Assembly: GCA_002353485.1 (NCBI GenBank)
Contig: DEJS01000021.1
Coordinates: forward strand, 1-64,000
Length of the DNA stretch: 64,000 nucleotides
From: Prevotella sp. UBA2742
GTDB taxonomy: Bacteria > Bacteroidota > Bacteroidia > Bacteroidales > Bacteroidaceae
Direction of reading: 5' to 3'
The translations under genes and the position numbers were made by a program. The notes under the pieces were generated by a model, which saw only the letters and a list, made by a program, of their open reading frames with translations, was not told where the DNA came from and did not search any database. Positions within the stretch are counted from its first letter, which is position 1, and every line of letters starts with the position of its first letter. Below are positions 28,342-37,925 of the stretch, one piece after another.

Positions 28342-29562
28342 TTAGAGTCTGAGGAGCTTCAGGCGCTGTGGACTGAAGACGTGCTGGGCGACGTCCTGCA
28401 GTTGGGGAGCGGTGACGGCATCGATGCGCTGCAGCAGGATGTCTATGTCGCGCAGCTGACCGCCGTGGAGGTAATGGCGTGCAAAGTCGAGGGCAAACTG
28501 CTCACGGTTGTCGCAGGCGATGGTCAGCTGACCTTTCAGCTGTCGCTTGGCGGCAGCCAGCTGACGGTCTGTGAGGGGGTGCTGCATGACGCGGTCCAGC
28601 TCGCGATGGACAAGGCGGAGGCAGTGGTCTACGTCGTGATGGTCACAGCCGAAGTAGACGCTCCAGCAGCCGGTGTCGCTGTAGGTGACCGCGGAACTCT
28701 CGACGGTATAGACGAGGCCGTGACGTTCGCGAAGGCTAAGGTTAAGGCGGGCGTTCATGCCTGGACCACCAAGGATATTGTTAAGCAGATAGAGGGGCAT
28801 GCGATGTTCGTCGTCCCAGGAATAGGCCTGACTACCGAGCATGACATGAGCCTGATGGTGGGGGTTCTCTCCTTTTGACCTTGGAGGGGTTTGTGGAACG
28901 CTATACGAGGTTCCGGCGGCCGACACGGGGCCATCGCTCTGAAGCCCGACCAGCTTGGGAGAGGAAACAAGGCGCGGGAAATTGATGTCGCCATAGACAA
29001 AAAAGACGGCATTATCAGGACGGTAGTAACGACGGGTGAACCTCAGGGCATCGATGCTGGTGAACGATTGTACACGCTGTGGGGAACCTAAGATGTTATG
29101 GCCCAGAGGATGACCCTGGAAGAGCATGTTCTCGAACTCGTCGTAGATGAGTTCAGCCGGGGAGTCGTTGTAGCTCTCTATCTCGTCGCAGATGACGTCT
29201 ATCTCGTGGTCTATCTGGTGCTGGGGGTATTGGCTGTGGAAGACAATATCGGTGAGGAGGTCTACGGCCCTTGGGAAATGCTCGCGCTGGATGGCAGCAT
29301 AGAAGACGGTATCCTCCTTGTTGGTAAAGGCATTCAGGTCGCCACCGACACTCTCCAGACAGTTAAGGATTTGGAGTGCGGTGCGGCGCTGGGTGCCCTT
29401 GAAGGTGGTATGCTCACAGAAATGGGCCAGGCCTTCCTGGCCGGCAGCTTCCTGACGGGAACCTACCCGCAGGCCTATGCCACAATAGACGACAGGGGAA
29501 GAACTGGGCAGATGGATGACTCGAAGCCCATTGGGGAGTGTGGTTGTATTGTATTTGGCCAT
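28342..29562 (-). CDS. M16-family zinc peptidase
   Basis: The 406-residue protein has the inverted zinc motif HFCEH (His47, Glu50, His51) followed by the downstream acidic ligand region CDEIESYNDSPAE, so the active half is intact. The C-terminal half (NNILGGPGMNARLNLSLRE) is the inactive M16 partner domain with the substrate-binding Arg motif. The size fits the single-chain processing-peptidase-like branch found in Bacteroidota. No signal peptide is visible, so a cytoplasmic role in peptide breakdown is expected. The ATG at 29562 is the only sensible start: an in-frame TTG at 29574 lies in the -7 box. The start is only nine bases after that box, so the transcript leader must be very short. 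Confidence 0.9.
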   Translation of the reverse strand: MAKYNTTTLPNGLRVIHLPSSSPVVYCGIGLRVGSRQEAAGQEGLAHFCEHTTFKGTQRRTALQILNCLESVGGDLNAFTNKEDTVFYAAIQREHFPRAVDLLTDIVFHSQYPQHQIDHEIDVICDEIESYNDSPAELIYDEFENMLFQGHPLGHNILGSPQRVQSFTSIDALRFTRRYYRPDNAVFFVYGDINFPRLVSSPKLVGLQSDGPVSAAGTSYSVPQTPPRSKGENPHHQAHVMLGSQAYSWDDEHRMPLYLLNNILGGPGMNARLNLSLRERHGLVYTVESSAVTYSDTGCWSVYFGCDHHDVDHCLRLVHRELDRVMQHPLTDRQLAAAKRQLKGQLTIACDNREQFALDFARHYLHGGQLRDIDILLQRIDAVTAPQLQDVAQHVFSPQRLKLLRL

Positions 29563-29571
29563 AATCGGGTG

Positions 29572-29579
29572 CAAAAGTA
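29572..29579 (-). promoter_or_regulatory. -7 box TACTTTTG of the M16 peptidase gene
   Basis: TACTTTTG followed by CACCC on the minus strand ends nine bases before the ATG. The expected -33 position falls inside a heptamer repeat and has no TTTG. Confidence 0.6.
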
Positions 29580-29585
29580 CGAAAT

Positions 29586-29613
29586 AATTCTTAATTCTTA
29601 ATTCTTAATTCTT
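29586..29613. repeat. AATTCTT heptamer array between divergent promoters
   Basis: Four perfect head-to-tail copies of AATTCTT fill the space between the -7 boxes of the M16 gene and the PfkB gene. They occupy the place where both -33 elements should be, so a change in copy number would alter both promoters. Confidence 0.85.
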
Positions 29614-29623
29614 ATTTTATTTG

Positions 29624-29631
29624 TATCTTTG
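29624..29631 (+). promoter_or_regulatory. -7 box TATCTTTG of the PfkB-type kinase gene
   Basis: TATCTTTG followed by CACCC lies 20 bases before the ATG at 29652. The -33 position is taken up by the AATTCTT array. Confidence 0.65.
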
Positions 29632-29651
29632 CACCCAAAAGACAAAAAGCT

Positions 29652-30581
29652 ATGAGGAAAGTCATTGGAATAGGGGAGACGGTGCTTGACATCATCTTTA
29701 GGGACGAACAGCCCATACATGCCTTGCCCGGCGGTTCAACGTTTAACGCCATCATATCGCTGAGCCGCGCTGGTATGAAGACCAGTTTCATAGGCGAGAC
29801 GGGCAATGACCGCGTAGGGAGAATGATTATCAAGTTCTTGAAGGACAATGGCTGCGATACGGACTGTGTGAATGTGTACCCTGACTCGAAGTCACCACTG
29901 TCGCTGGCGTTCCTGAATGAGCGGAACGATGCAGAGTACATATTCTATAAGGACCACCCCAATGACCGTCTGGACTTTACTTTCCCCGAGGTAAACCCTG
30001 ATGATATCGTACTTTATGGTTCGTACTATGCGCTGAATCCGGTCATACGCCCGCAGGTAAAGGGATTCCTGGACTATGCCAAGGAGAGGGGCGCCATACT
30101 GTACTACGATGTGAACTTCCGTGCCTCGCACCAGCATGAGGTGATGAAACTGACGCCTAACCTGCTGGAGAACTTTGAGCTGGCCGACATTGTGCGTGGC
30201 TCGTCGGAGGACTTCCAGATACTGTTTAAGAAGGACGACCCTGATGTGGTGTACCGCTCGCAGATTATGTTCTACACCAAGAAGTTCATCTATACGCAGG
30301 CAGCACAGCCAGTAGAGCTGCGTGCCGATGGCGGTCTGAAGAAGCAGTACCCCGTGGAGCCGATAGAGACTGTAAGTACGGTAGGAGCAGGTGACAACTT
30401 CAACGCCGGCTTCATCTACGGACTGATACGCTATGGCATTACGCGACGGGAGATAGAATCCGGACTGCAGGAGGAGCAGTGGGACGAGGTGATGCGGTGC
30501 GCACAGCAATTCTCGAGAGAGACATGCAAGAGCCTGTACAACTACATCTCGCAGGAGTTTGGCGAGCAGATGAAGGTATAG
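29652..30581 (+). CDS. PfkB-family carbohydrate kinase
   Basis: The 309-residue cytoplasmic protein phosphorylates a sugar or nucleoside with ATP. The N-terminal signature is GIGETVLDIIF and ALPGGSTFNAIISLSRAG, and the C-terminal catalytic signature is VSTVGAGDNFNAGFIYGLI with the base Asp in GAGD. Length is typical of ribokinase/fructokinase members. Substrate is not clear from the sequence; many Bacteroidota annotate this subgroup as a fructokinase-like enzyme. It is followed after 56 bases by an FprA-type flavoprotein gene without a clear promoter, so the two may share a transcript. Confidence 0.9.
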   Translation: MRKVIGIGETVLDIIFRDEQPIHALPGGSTFNAIISLSRAGMKTSFIGETGNDRVGRMIIKFLKDNGCDTDCVNVYPDSKSPLSLAFLNERNDAEYIFYKDHPNDRLDFTFPEVNPDDIVLYGSYYALNPVIRPQVKGFLDYAKERGAILYYDVNFRASHQHEVMKLTPNLLENFELADIVRGSSEDFQILFKKDDPDVVYRSQIMFYTKKFIYTQAAQPVELRADGGLKKQYPVEPIETVSTVGAGDNFNAGFIYGLIRYGITRREIESGLQEEQWDEVMRCAQQFSRETCKSLYNYISQEFGEQMKV

Positions 30582-30637
30582 GGCGCAGTGGTGAAGAGAG
30601 ATTTACTTAGATAACAAAGAATAAAATAAAAACTACT

Positions 30638-31846
30638 ATGCAGAAGATTACTGAGAACATTTACTACGTAGGTGTTAACGACCGTAACAAGTCGTTGTTT
30701 GAGGGATTGTGGCCCCTGCCCAATGGCGTTAGCTACAACTCGTATCTCATTAACGACGAGAAGGTATGTCTGATTGATACCGTTGAGGTGGACTTCTTCA
30801 CCCAGTTCCTGGAGCATATCCAGGAGGTTATTGGAGAGCGTCCGATAGATTACATGGTGATTAACCACATGGAGCCGGACCATAGTGGAAGCATAGCGCT
30901 GATTAAGAAGTACTATCCCAACATACAGATAGTAGGCAACAAGAAGACGTTCCAGATGATGGAGGGCTTCTATGGCATCAATGAGGGCACGCTGGAGGTG
31001 AAGAATGGCGACACGCTGGTCTTAGGCCAGCAGACGCTGAACTTCGTGCTGACGCCGATGGTGCACTGGCCCGAGACGATGGTGACGCTGTGCACAGAAA
31101 CTGTTGCGACAGAAGCGCAACGCACGGTACTGTTCAGCGGCGACGCCTTTGGATGCTTCGGAGCCCTGAACGGCGGTGTGATTGACGAGCAGATAAACTG
31201 CGACACCTTCTGGCTGGAGATGGTACGCTACTACTCGAACATCGTAGGTAAATACGGTACACCCGTTCAGAACGCGCTGAAGAAGCTGGCAGGGGTTAAG
31301 CTGGACTATATCTGTGCTACGCACGGACCCGTGTGGCACCAGTATATCGACAAGGTGGTGGCCGAGTACGACCGCATGTCGAAATACGAGACCGAGGCAG
31401 GTCTGGTGATATGCTACGGCACGATGTATGGCAACACGGAGCGTGCTGCCGAGGTGATAGCGCGTGCTGCATCGGAGGCTGGTGTGAAGAACATCGTGAT
31501 GTACAACGTTTCAAAGACGCACCATTCGTATATCATACGTGACGTGTTCCGCTACAAAGGCCTTATCGTAGGTGCTCCTACCTATAACACAGCCCTGTAC
31601 CACGAGATGGACGTGCTGCTGTCGGAGCTGGCAGGCAAGGACATCAAGAACCACCTGCTGGGATGGTTTGGCAGCTACGGCTGGGCTTCGAAGGCTGTAA
31701 GCGAGATACAGAAGTGGAACGACGAGCAGCTGCACTACGAGGCAGTGGGTGAGCCTGTGGAAATCAAGCAGTCACTGACGGCTGAGACCAAGGCACAGTG
31801 TGAGGCACTTGGCCGTGCCATGGCAGCGCGTCTAAAGCAGCTCTAA
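30638..31846 (+). CDS. FprA-type A flavoprotein (flavo-diiron protein)
   Basis: The 402-residue cytoplasmic protein reduces O2 to water or NO to N2O in anaerobes. Residues 1-250 are a metallo-beta-lactamase-like diiron domain with the HxExDH ligands at His77, Glu79, Asp81, His82 (NHMEPDHSGS), plus Asp in FSGDAFG and His in CATHGPVWH. Residues about 255-395 are a flavodoxin domain (VICYGTMYGNTERAAEV, GWFGSYGWASKAV). There is no rubredoxin domain, so a separate electron donor is required. It fits oxygen detoxification in an anaerobe. The 3' end overlaps the convergent ctpA-like gene by 15 bases. Confidence 0.93.
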   Translation: MQKITENIYYVGVNDRNKSLFEGLWPLPNGVSYNSYLINDEKVCLIDTVEVDFFTQFLEHIQEVIGERPIDYMVINHMEPDHSGSIALIKKYYPNIQIVGNKKTFQMMEGFYGINEGTLEVKNGDTLVLGQQTLNFVLTPMVHWPETMVTLCTETVATEAQRTVLFSGDAFGCFGALNGGVIDEQINCDTFWLEMVRYYSNIVGKYGTPVQNALKKLAGVKLDYICATHGPVWHQYIDKVVAEYDRMSKYETEAGLVICYGTMYGNTERAAEVIARAASEAGVKNIVMYNVSKTHHSYIIRDVFRYKGLIVGAPTYNTALYHEMDVLLSELAGKDIKNHLLGWFGSYGWASKAVSEIQKWNDEQLHYEAVGEPVEIKQSLTAETKAQCEALGRAMAARLKQL

Positions 31847-33403
31847 GCCGCGCTGGTAGACGTTATTCGCCTGGTTGATAATGGCGAAATACTCATTCAT
31901 GCTCCACAAGTCGCGAGCAACAAGGGCCTTAAGCTGCAAACGCAGGAAAGGCAAGGTTTTCAGACGTTCGTCCTCATCTTTGGGACGAACGTTTTGTTTT
32001 TCGCCCTCAGCAAAGATACTGTCGAGGACGTGCTGGGGAATGTCAAAACGCTGACGGAAGTCGGCAAAGCTGGTGTACTGCTGCTGAAGCTGTTTACGGT
32101 ATTGGTCGACATAGTGCAGGTTGGCGTTGATGACCATTCCCTTGGCTGACAGTTCTCGATGGAATCGGGTGTAACGTGTAGTGTCAAGGGGTACGAACTC
32201 GTCGGGCATGATACCTCCTCCACCATAAACCAGGCGATGCTCCTTTAGGGTATAGAACTTGAGTGAATCGGCGAAATGAACGCTGTCTGCTGACATAAGC
32301 TCACCGCTCTTCAGACGGTGCAGCATGTCCTCGGCATAGTCGCGTTTGTTGCCTTTTTCATAAGGTTTTTGGATGCAGCGCCCCGAGGGGGTGAAATAGT
32401 GCGCGATGGTAAGACGCAACATGGAACCGTCGGGCAGGTCGATAGGCCGCTGGACGAGCCCCTTGCCAAAAGTGCGACGCCCTACTACGATGCCACGGTC
32501 GTGGTCTTGTATGGCACCAGAGACAATCTCTGCTGCAGAGGCAGTATAGCTATCGACGAGAACGATGACCTTGCCCTTGGAGAAGAGTCCGCCACCCTTG
32601 GCCTTATACTCCATGCGCTGGGCCGTGCGGCCTTCGGTATAGACGATGAGGTCGTCCTTCTGAAGGAACTCGCCGGCTATCTGTACTGCAGCGTGGAGAT
32701 AGCCCCCGCCATTCTCCTGGAGGTCGAGGATAAGCGTCTGCATGCCCTGGCGCTTGAGTTGGACGAGGCTTTCGCAGAATTCGTCGTGGGTAGTAGCTCC
32801 GAAGCTGCCTATGCGTATGTAACCCACCTGTGGCTGTATGATGTAGGCGGCATCGATGGTTTTGACGGGAATCTTGTCGCGTGTGACACGGAAGACAAGG
32901 GTGTCAGCAATGCCTCGACGTACAATGCCCATGGTGACCTTCGTGCCCTTTGGTCCACGCAGACGACGCATAATTTCTTCCTTCGACATCTTGACGCCTG
33001 CTATGATGGTGTCGTTGACCTTCACGATACGGTCGCCGGCCAGGATGCCTACTCGTTCGGAAGGACCGTCGGTGACGGGCTGTATGACGAGCAGGGTGTC
33101 CTCTACCATGTTGAACTGTACGCCAATGCCTTCGAAGTTGCCCTGCAACGACTCGTTGGCCTGCTGGACTTCCTTGGCGGTCATGTAGCTGCTGTGGGGG
33201 TCGAGTTTCTCGAGCATGCCACGAATGGCATCCTCGACAAGCTTAGGTTCGTTGACGCTGTCGACGTAGAGGCTGTTGATGGCCATCTCGGCAATGTGGA
33301 GCTTACGCAGCTGGGCATCAGAACGCTGACCTTTATCCTGAGCGCAGAGCGGCGTCAGGCAGAGCAGCCAGCACAGGGTTGCTGTCAGTAGCTTGCTATT
33401 CAT
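31832..33403 (-). CDS. S41 C-terminal processing peptidase (CtpA-like)
   Basis: The 523-residue protein has a signal peptide ([22 protein letters not shown]), an N-terminal helical region with [15 protein letters not shown], a PDZ domain (about 85-170, [23 protein letters not shown]) and the S41 catalytic core with Ser in [14 protein letters not shown] and Lys in [10 protein letters not shown]. It cleaves C-termini of envelope proteins in the periplasm. The start is ATG at 33403 (or 33409), inside the last codons of parE; upstream in-frame sequence is parE in another frame and has no signal peptide. This is the third gene of the GNAT-parE-ctpA operon. Confidence 0.92.
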   Translation of the reverse strand: MNSKLLTATLCWLLCLTPLCAQDKGQRSDAQLRKLHIAEMAINSLYVDSVNEPKLVEDAIRGMLEKLDPHSSYMTAKEVQQANESLQGNFEGIGVQFNMVEDTLLVIQPVTDGPSERVGILAGDRIVKVNDTIIAGVKMSKEEIMRRLRGPKGTKVTMGIVRRGIADTLVFRVTRDKIPVKTIDAAYIIQPQVGYIRIGSFGATTHDEFCESLVQLKRQGMQTLILDLQENGGGYLHAAVQIAGEFLQKDDLIVYTEGRTAQRMEYKAKGGGLFSKGKVIVLVDSYTASAAEIVSGAIQDHDRGIVVGRRTFGKGLVQRPIDLPDGSMLRLTIAHYFTPSGRCIQKPYEKGNKRDYAEDMLHRLKSGELMSADSVHFADSLKFYTLKEHRLVYGGGGIMPDEFVPLDTTRYTRFHRELSAKGMVINANLHYVDQYRKQLQQQYTSFADFRQRFDIPQHVLDSIFAEGEKQNVRPKDEDERLKTLPFLRLQLKALVARDLWSMNEYFAIINQANNVYQRGLELL

Positions 33404-35363
33404 AGTCATAGTCTTCAGGCTTGTCTTCTTCGATGACAAGGTTATCGATGATGAAGTTCTGTCGCTCCATGGTGTTCTTTCCCATGTAGTACTCAAGGAG
33501 TTTCTGCACCTGGTCGTTCTTATGCAAGGTTACTTGCTCGAGACGGATGTCCGGGCCGATGAAACCGGCGAATTCGTCAGGAGATATTTCGCCCAGTCCT
33601 TTGAAACGGGTTATCTCAGGGTCGGGTCCTAACTCCTGGATGGCCTTGACGCGCTCTTCCTCGCTATAGCAGTAGCGCACCACGAAATCACCTTTCTTGC
33701 CGTCATCGCGCATGGCCTTGTTGCGAATCTTGGTACGCTTGTTTCGAACGCGGAAGAGGGGTGTCTGGAGCACGTAGACATGGCCTTTCTTAATGAGTTC
33801 TGGGAAGAACTGCAGGAAGAAGGTGATGATGAGCAAGCGAATGTGCATGCCGTCGACATCGGCATCGGTGGCTACGATGACCTTATTATAACGCAGTGTG
33901 TCGAGACCTTCTTCGATGTCGAGGGCAGCCTGTAGCAAGTTGAACTCTTCGTTCTCGTAGACCACTTTCTTGGTGAGTCCGAAGCTGTTGAGTGGCTTTC
34001 CTCGTAGCGAGAACACGGCTTGGGTGTTGACGTCACGGCTCTTGGTGATGGAGCCGCTGGCCGAGTCGCCCTCGGTGATGAAGATGCACGACTCTTCCTT
34101 GCGCTCGTTCTTGGCATCGCTGAAGTGTATGCGGCAGTCGCGCAGCTTCCTGTTGTGCAGGTTGGCTTTCTTGGCACGTTCGCGGGCCAGTTTGGTGACG
34201 CCAGCCATGGCCTTGCGCTCACGCTCTGACTCCTTGATCTTGCTTTCTATGACTTCTGCTACGTCCTGGTGGATATGCAGGTAGTTGTCGACCTGCTGCT
34301 TGATGAAGTCGCCTACGTACTTATTGATGGTGTCGCCATCGGGGGCCATCTGTGTAGAGCCAAGCTTGATTTTGGTCTGGCTCTCGAAGACAGGTTCTTC
34401 GACGTTGATGGCAATGGCAGCCACGATGCCCGTACGGATGTCACCATACTCGTACTTGCCAAAGAACTCCTTAATGGTCTTGGCAATGTGCTCCTTGAAG
34501 GCGCTCTGGTGGGTGCCTCCCTGGGTGGTGTGCTGTCCGTTGACGAAGGAGTAGTACTCCTCGCCATACTGGTTGGCATGGGTAAAGGCTACCTCGATGT
34601 CGTCGCCCTTAAGATGTATGATGGGATAGAGGGCATCGTTGGTCATACGGTCCTTTAGGAGGTCTTCCAGTCCGTGGCGGGAAAGGATGCGACGGCCGTT
34701 GTACATAATGGCCAGACCGGTGTTCAGATAGGTATAGTTGCGCAGCATGTTCTCGACGATGTCGTCGTGGAAGGCATAGTCTTTGAAGAGTGTGTTGTCT
34801 GGTTCGAAGAAGATGTAGGTTCCTGTCTCGTCTTGCGACTCTTCGGTGACGTCGCTCTTCAGTATGCCCCGCTCAAAGGTGGCACGCCGCACCTTGCCAT
34901 CACGATAGCTGGCTACCTCGAAGCGGGTGCTCAGGGCGTTGACAGCCTTGACGCCGACGCCGTTCAGACCTACAGACTTCTTGAACGCCTTCGAGTCGTA
35001 CTTGCCTCCAGTGTTCAGTACGCTGACGGCTTCGATGAGCTTGCCCTGAGGGATGCCTCGACCGTAGTCGCGAACAGAGACAGACCCTCCCTTGCCTTCC
35101 TGGGGTGAGTCGGAGTCGGGTTTCGTGATGTTGATTTCTATCCTGTCGCCAGCGTTCATCTTGAACTCGTCGATGGAGTTGTCTATTACCTCCTTCAACA
35201 GCACGTAGATGCCGTCCTCAGGCAGTGAGCCGTCGCCCAGACGTCCGATGTACATGCCAGGACGGGTACGAACGTGCTCCATGTCTGACAGGTGGCGGAT
35301 GTTATCGTCGGTATATTGTACTTGCTCTAGGTTTTGTTCGTTGATAGTATTGTCTTCGTTCAT
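33396..35363 (-). CDS. parE: DNA topoisomerase IV subunit B
   Basis: The 655-residue protein is the ATPase subunit of type IIA topoisomerase IV. GHKL motifs are [22 protein letters not shown] and [15 protein letters not shown]; the transducer and TOPRIM domain has EGDSASGS and [13 protein letters not shown]. The C-terminal end ([16 protein letters not shown]) is typical. The short length, lacking the 170-residue insert of many GyrB proteins, supports ParE over GyrB. No parC lies downstream; ctpA does. The start overlaps the upstream GNAT stop as ATGA. Confidence 0.9.
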   Translation of the reverse strand: MNEDNTINEQNLEQVQYTDDNIRHLSDMEHVRTRPGMYIGRLGDGSLPEDGIYVLLKEVIDNSIDEFKMNAGDRIEINITKPDSDSPQEGKGGSVSVRDYGRGIPQGKLIEAVSVLNTGGKYDSKAFKKSVGLNGVGVKAVNALSTRFEVASYRDGKVRRATFERGILKSDVTEESQDETGTYIFFEPDNTLFKDYAFHDDIVENMLRNYTYLNTGLAIMYNGRRILSRHGLEDLLKDRMTNDALYPIIHLKGDDIEVAFTHANQYGEEYYSFVNGQHTTQGGTHQSAFKEHIAKTIKEFFGKYEYGDIRTGIVAAIAINVEEPVFESQTKIKLGSTQMAPDGDTINKYVGDFIKQQVDNYLHIHQDVAEVIESKIKESERERKAMAGVTKLARERAKKANLHNRKLRDCRIHFSDAKNERKEESCIFITEGDSASGSITKSRDVNTQAVFSLRGKPLNSFGLTKKVVYENEEFNLLQAALDIEEGLDTLRYNKVIVATDADVDGMHIRLLIITFFLQFFPELIKKGHVYVLQTPLFRVRNKRTKIRNKAMRDDGKKGDFVVRYCYSEEERVKAIQELGPDPEITRFKGLGEISPDEFAGFIGPDIRLEQVTLHKNDQVQKLLEYYMGKNTMERQNFIIDNLVIEEDKPEDYDYE

Positions 35364-36514
35364 AGGTTCTTTTTATAACATCTTCTTCTTTTATGCTGTT
35401 CGTGTTCCAGGTACTGCCACTGCGACTGTACCTTTTCGTTGGTCTCCATCTCGACGTTGGTCTCGCCCCACTTGAAGCCGAACTTCTGGTAGCGTGGTAT
35501 GAGGTCGTAGAAGAGCAAGGCGTTGACGCCTTTTTGCTGATACTCGGGTAGTACGCCGATGAGCAGCAGGTCAAGACACTCGGCCTTGTGGAACTTCAGT
35601 GCCCTGAGGCAGTGCCACCAGCCAAAGGGCCACAGACGGCCGTTACGGCACTTCTGCAGGGCGCGTGTCATAGAGGTTATCGAGATGCCCACGGCAATGA
35701 TGTCGTGGTCAGAGGTATTCCAGTCTTCGATAAGACAAAGCATGTCCATATCGAGCATCGGGAAGTACATTCGCAGGTATTCGTCTATCTGAGCCTCTGT
35801 CATCTGTGAGAAGCCATAGATGTTCTGGTATGACTTGTTGACCACCTCGAGCACCTTACGGCCTATCTGCTCCTTGCCCATTATCTGATTGCGCTTGGGG
35901 TGCATGGGGTGCAGATTGTAGCGTTTCATGACCATCTGGGCCACCTTCTGGTACTTCTCAGGCATGCCGTCCTTGGGCACTATGAGCTTATACTCGACGT
36001 AGTCGTTGTCTTTCTCGAAGCCGCCCAACTGCTCCATGTGTTGCGGGTAGTAGGGATAGTTGTAGATGCTGGACATGGTGCCCAGCTGGTCGAAGCCCTC
36101 GATGAGCATGCCCTCGGGGTCCATGTCGGTGAAGCCCAAGGGGCCTATCATCTGTGTCATGCCCTTGGAGCGTCCCCACTGCTCGACGGCCTGAAAGAGG
36201 GCACGACTTACCTCCAGGTCGTCAATGAAGTCGACCCACGAGAAGCGCACACTACGGGTGTTCCAGTGCTCGTTGGCATGGTGGTTGATGATGCCTGCAA
36301 TACGCCCGACGACCTTGCCGTCTTTATAGGCCAGGAAATACTCGGCCTCGCAGAACTCAAAGGCTGCGTTCTTGTCCTTGCTCAGCGTGTGTAACTCGTC
36401 CTGATAAAGGTTGGGGGCATCATACTCGTTGCCACGATATAAATCGTAATGGAACTGGATGAAAGCGTCGAGCTCCCTCCTGTCGGTAACTTTCCGAATT
36501 TCTACTGATGGCAT
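35360..36514 (-). CDS. GNAT-like acetyltransferase of unknown substrate
   Basis: The 384-residue protein has two GNAT-like halves: an N-terminal one ([56 protein letters not shown]) and a C-terminal one with [20 protein letters not shown], the acetyl-CoA-binding region. The family is widespread in Bacteroidota and uncharacterised. It heads the operon with parE and ctpA. Two starts are possible: ATG at 36526 leaves almost no leader, and ATG at 36514 has GAGAAG just upstream; the second is chosen. Confidence 0.7.
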   Translation of the reverse strand: MPSVEIRKVTDRRELDAFIQFHYDLYRGNEYDAPNLYQDELHTLSKDKNAAFEFCEAEYFLAYKDGKVVGRIAGIINHHANEHWNTRSVRFSWVDFIDDLEVSRALFQAVEQWGRSKGMTQMIGPLGFTDMDPEGMLIEGFDQLGTMSSIYNYPYYPQHMEQLGGFEKDNDYVEYKLIVPKDGMPEKYQKVAQMVMKRYNLHPMHPKRNQIMGKEQIGRKVLEVVNKSYQNIYGFSQMTEAQIDEYLRMYFPMLDMDMLCLIEDWNTSDHDIIAVGISITSMTRALQKCRNGRLWPFGWWHCLRALKFHKAECLDLLLIGVLPEYQQKGVNALLFYDLIPRYQKFGFKWGETNVEMETNEKVQSQWQYLEHEQHKRRRCYKKNL

Positions 36515-36537
36515 GTCTTCTCGCATAAAATAATGTG

Positions 36538-36569
36538 CAAAGATAGACAAAAACCACGACATGGACAAA
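36538..36569 (-). promoter_or_regulatory. Full -33/-7 promoter of the GNAT-parE-ctpA operon
   Basis: On the minus strand TTTG (36569-36566) and TATCTTTG (36545-36538) are 20 bases apart, a full match to the Bacteroidota consensus. The start codon of the GNAT gene is 11 or 23 bases downstream. Confidence 0.8.
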
Positions 36570-36573
36570 TACT

Positions 36574-37827
36574 TTAACTAATTTTACGGCAAATAAACAG
36601 CCTATGCTCCCCATTCTGCAGCGTAGTAGCGAAGATATAGGTCTGTCCGCCATCTTTGAGCTTCAGCTTTTTTCGCAGCTGCTGAACGGACAAAGGAAAA
36701 TTGCGCACGCTGATATTGGCCGATTCTATCGTGGTTAATTTTTGGTTAATTTCTCGCTTGTTCATCGATGAAACGGACTGTATTTCGAAGCTACGGCCGG
36801 GAAAATCGCCGATTTCAACGGTAGAGAGAAATAGGTGAGAATTCTGTGCCACCTGCTCGACAGGGAACCGCTCGGCCAGCTCCATATAGCATCCAGCCTT
36901 CATGACCGAGGCGTTGGGCTCATAGAGATAAAGGGGACTGCCGTCGTGCATAGGGCTTAACGGTTGTTCCCTCGGCGGGAACAGGCTGTTCCCTCGGAGG
37001 GAACAATGCGTTCCCACGGAGGGAACAAAGGTAAAGCTACTGGAGTTATTCACACAGGCTACGTGCAGACGGGTCGTAGGCTGCTGGCAAAGTACCAGCA
37101 GGAGTTCCTTACACTCGTTGTCGACACCGACGATGTGGACCTCGCAGACGTGGGCTTCTGGGGCTGAAGATGCATGTTCAAGGTCGCTGACGGCCTTGCG
37201 CCAGTCGAGCATGGGCGAGAGCTTTAGCACGATGAAACGGGCTTTTTCTTGCAACAGAGGCAGTAGTTCGAGCACGTTTGGCGTGCAGTCGGCAATGCCA
37301 TAGGTGCGCCCTCCGTGGTCGTCGCGACGAGCAGGGTCGAGGAAGATGACGTCCGCGTGGCCTATTGTGGGGAGGAAGGCTGCTGTGGTACTGCAACACA
37401 CGGAACTGTCATGGGACAGCGTCTTGAAGTTGTGCTCGGCCAGCAGGCAGAGGGCTTCGCTTTGTTCCACATAGGTACGGTGCTTGAAACCTCGCGACAT
37501 CCAATAGAAGTCTACGCCAAAGCCCCCTGTAAGGTCGACCAGCAGCTTTCTCTCACCTTCGCCACAGAGCCTTTCCACCACCTGCTGCTTATAGCGAGCC
37601 GTCTGTTCAGAGGAACATTGCTCCATGTTGAGGTGGGGGGGATAGACGATACCTTCTGTCTCAGCCCATGAAGGCAGCTTCCTGCGGGCCGTCTGGCGCC
37701 CGGCTATCTGCTGCAGTGCCAGCGTAAGGTCCACCTCGGGGTCTTTCGTCCCCTGCAGAGCCAGCAGTCTGACGTCGTCGTCCTGGTGCTGACGGATGTA
37801 ACGACAAGTGGTTTCATTGATTAACAT
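36574..37827 (-). CDS. SAM-dependent methyltransferase with THUMP-like C-terminal domain
   Basis: The 417-residue protein has a class I methyltransferase fold: motif I LLVDLTGGFGVDFYWMS, and a motif IV-like VIFLDPARRDDHGGRTY. A C-terminal THUMP-like region follows (GDFPGRSFEIQSV, ANISVRNFPLSVQQLRKKL, DGGQTYIFATTL). Related proteins are annotated as SAM-dependent methyltransferases of unknown, possibly RNA, substrate. The region around residues 270-290 (HCSLRGNSLFPPREQPLSP) is coded by three 22-bp palindromic repeats and is probably a tolerated insertion. ATG at 37827 lies four bases after the -7 box, implying a leaderless transcript. Confidence 0.83.
   Translation of the reverse strand: MLINETTCRYIRQHQDDDVRLLALQGTKDPEVDLTLALQQIAGRQTARRKLPSWAETEGIVYPPHLNMEQCSSEQTARYKQQVVERLCGEGERKLLVDLTGGFGVDFYWMSRGFKHRTYVEQSEALCLLAEHNFKTLSHDSSVCCSTTAAFLPTIGHADVIFLDPARRDDHGGRTYGIADCTPNVLELLPLLQEKARFIVLKLSPMLDWRKAVSDLEHASSAPEAHVCEVHIVGVDNECKELLLVLCQQPTTRLHVACVNNSSSFTFVPSVGTHCSLRGNSLFPPREQPLSPMHDGSPLYLYEPNASVMKAGCYMELAERFPVEQVAQNSHLFLSTVEIGDFPGRSFEIQSVSSMNKREINQKLTTIESANISVRNFPLSVQQLRKKLKLKDGGQTYIFATTLQNGEHRLFICRKIS
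36966..37031. repeat. Three 22-bp palindromic repeats inside the methyltransferase gene
   Basis: Units begin at 36966, 36988 and 37010. Each starts with a 17-bp near-palindrome, GTTCCCTCGGCGGGAAC, GTTCCCTCGGAGGGAAC and GTTCCCACGGAGGGAAC, followed by five spacer bases. Three 22-bp units make 66 bp, which keeps the reading frame. Confidence 0.9.
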
Positions 37828-37831
37828 GCTG

Positions 37832-37839
37832 CAAAGATA
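37832..37839 (-). promoter_or_regulatory. -7 box TATCTTTG of the methyltransferase gene
   Basis: TATCTTTG on the minus strand ends four bases before the ATG, so transcription would begin at or next to the start codon. No TTTG is seen at the -33 distance. Confidence 0.6.
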
Positions 37840-37892
37840 CAAAATATCTTTAAATTATTACCACACTCTTATGCACTATGAATTATTTTCTG

Positions 37893-37900
37893 TACCTTTG
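37893..37900 (+). promoter_or_regulatory. -7 box TACCTTTG of the dapB operon
   Basis: TACCTTTG followed by CAGC lies 25 bases before the dapB ATG and 53 bases from the divergent methyltransferase -7 box. The -33 element is weak (TTAT). Confidence 0.6.
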
Positions 37901-37925
37901 CAGCGTATTAATACATAATAGGAAT

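Noticed and set aside
36966..37031. Possible CRISPR-like array
   Set aside because: Units are 22 bp with only five variable bases, and lie in an intact coding frame; there are no spacers and no cas genes.
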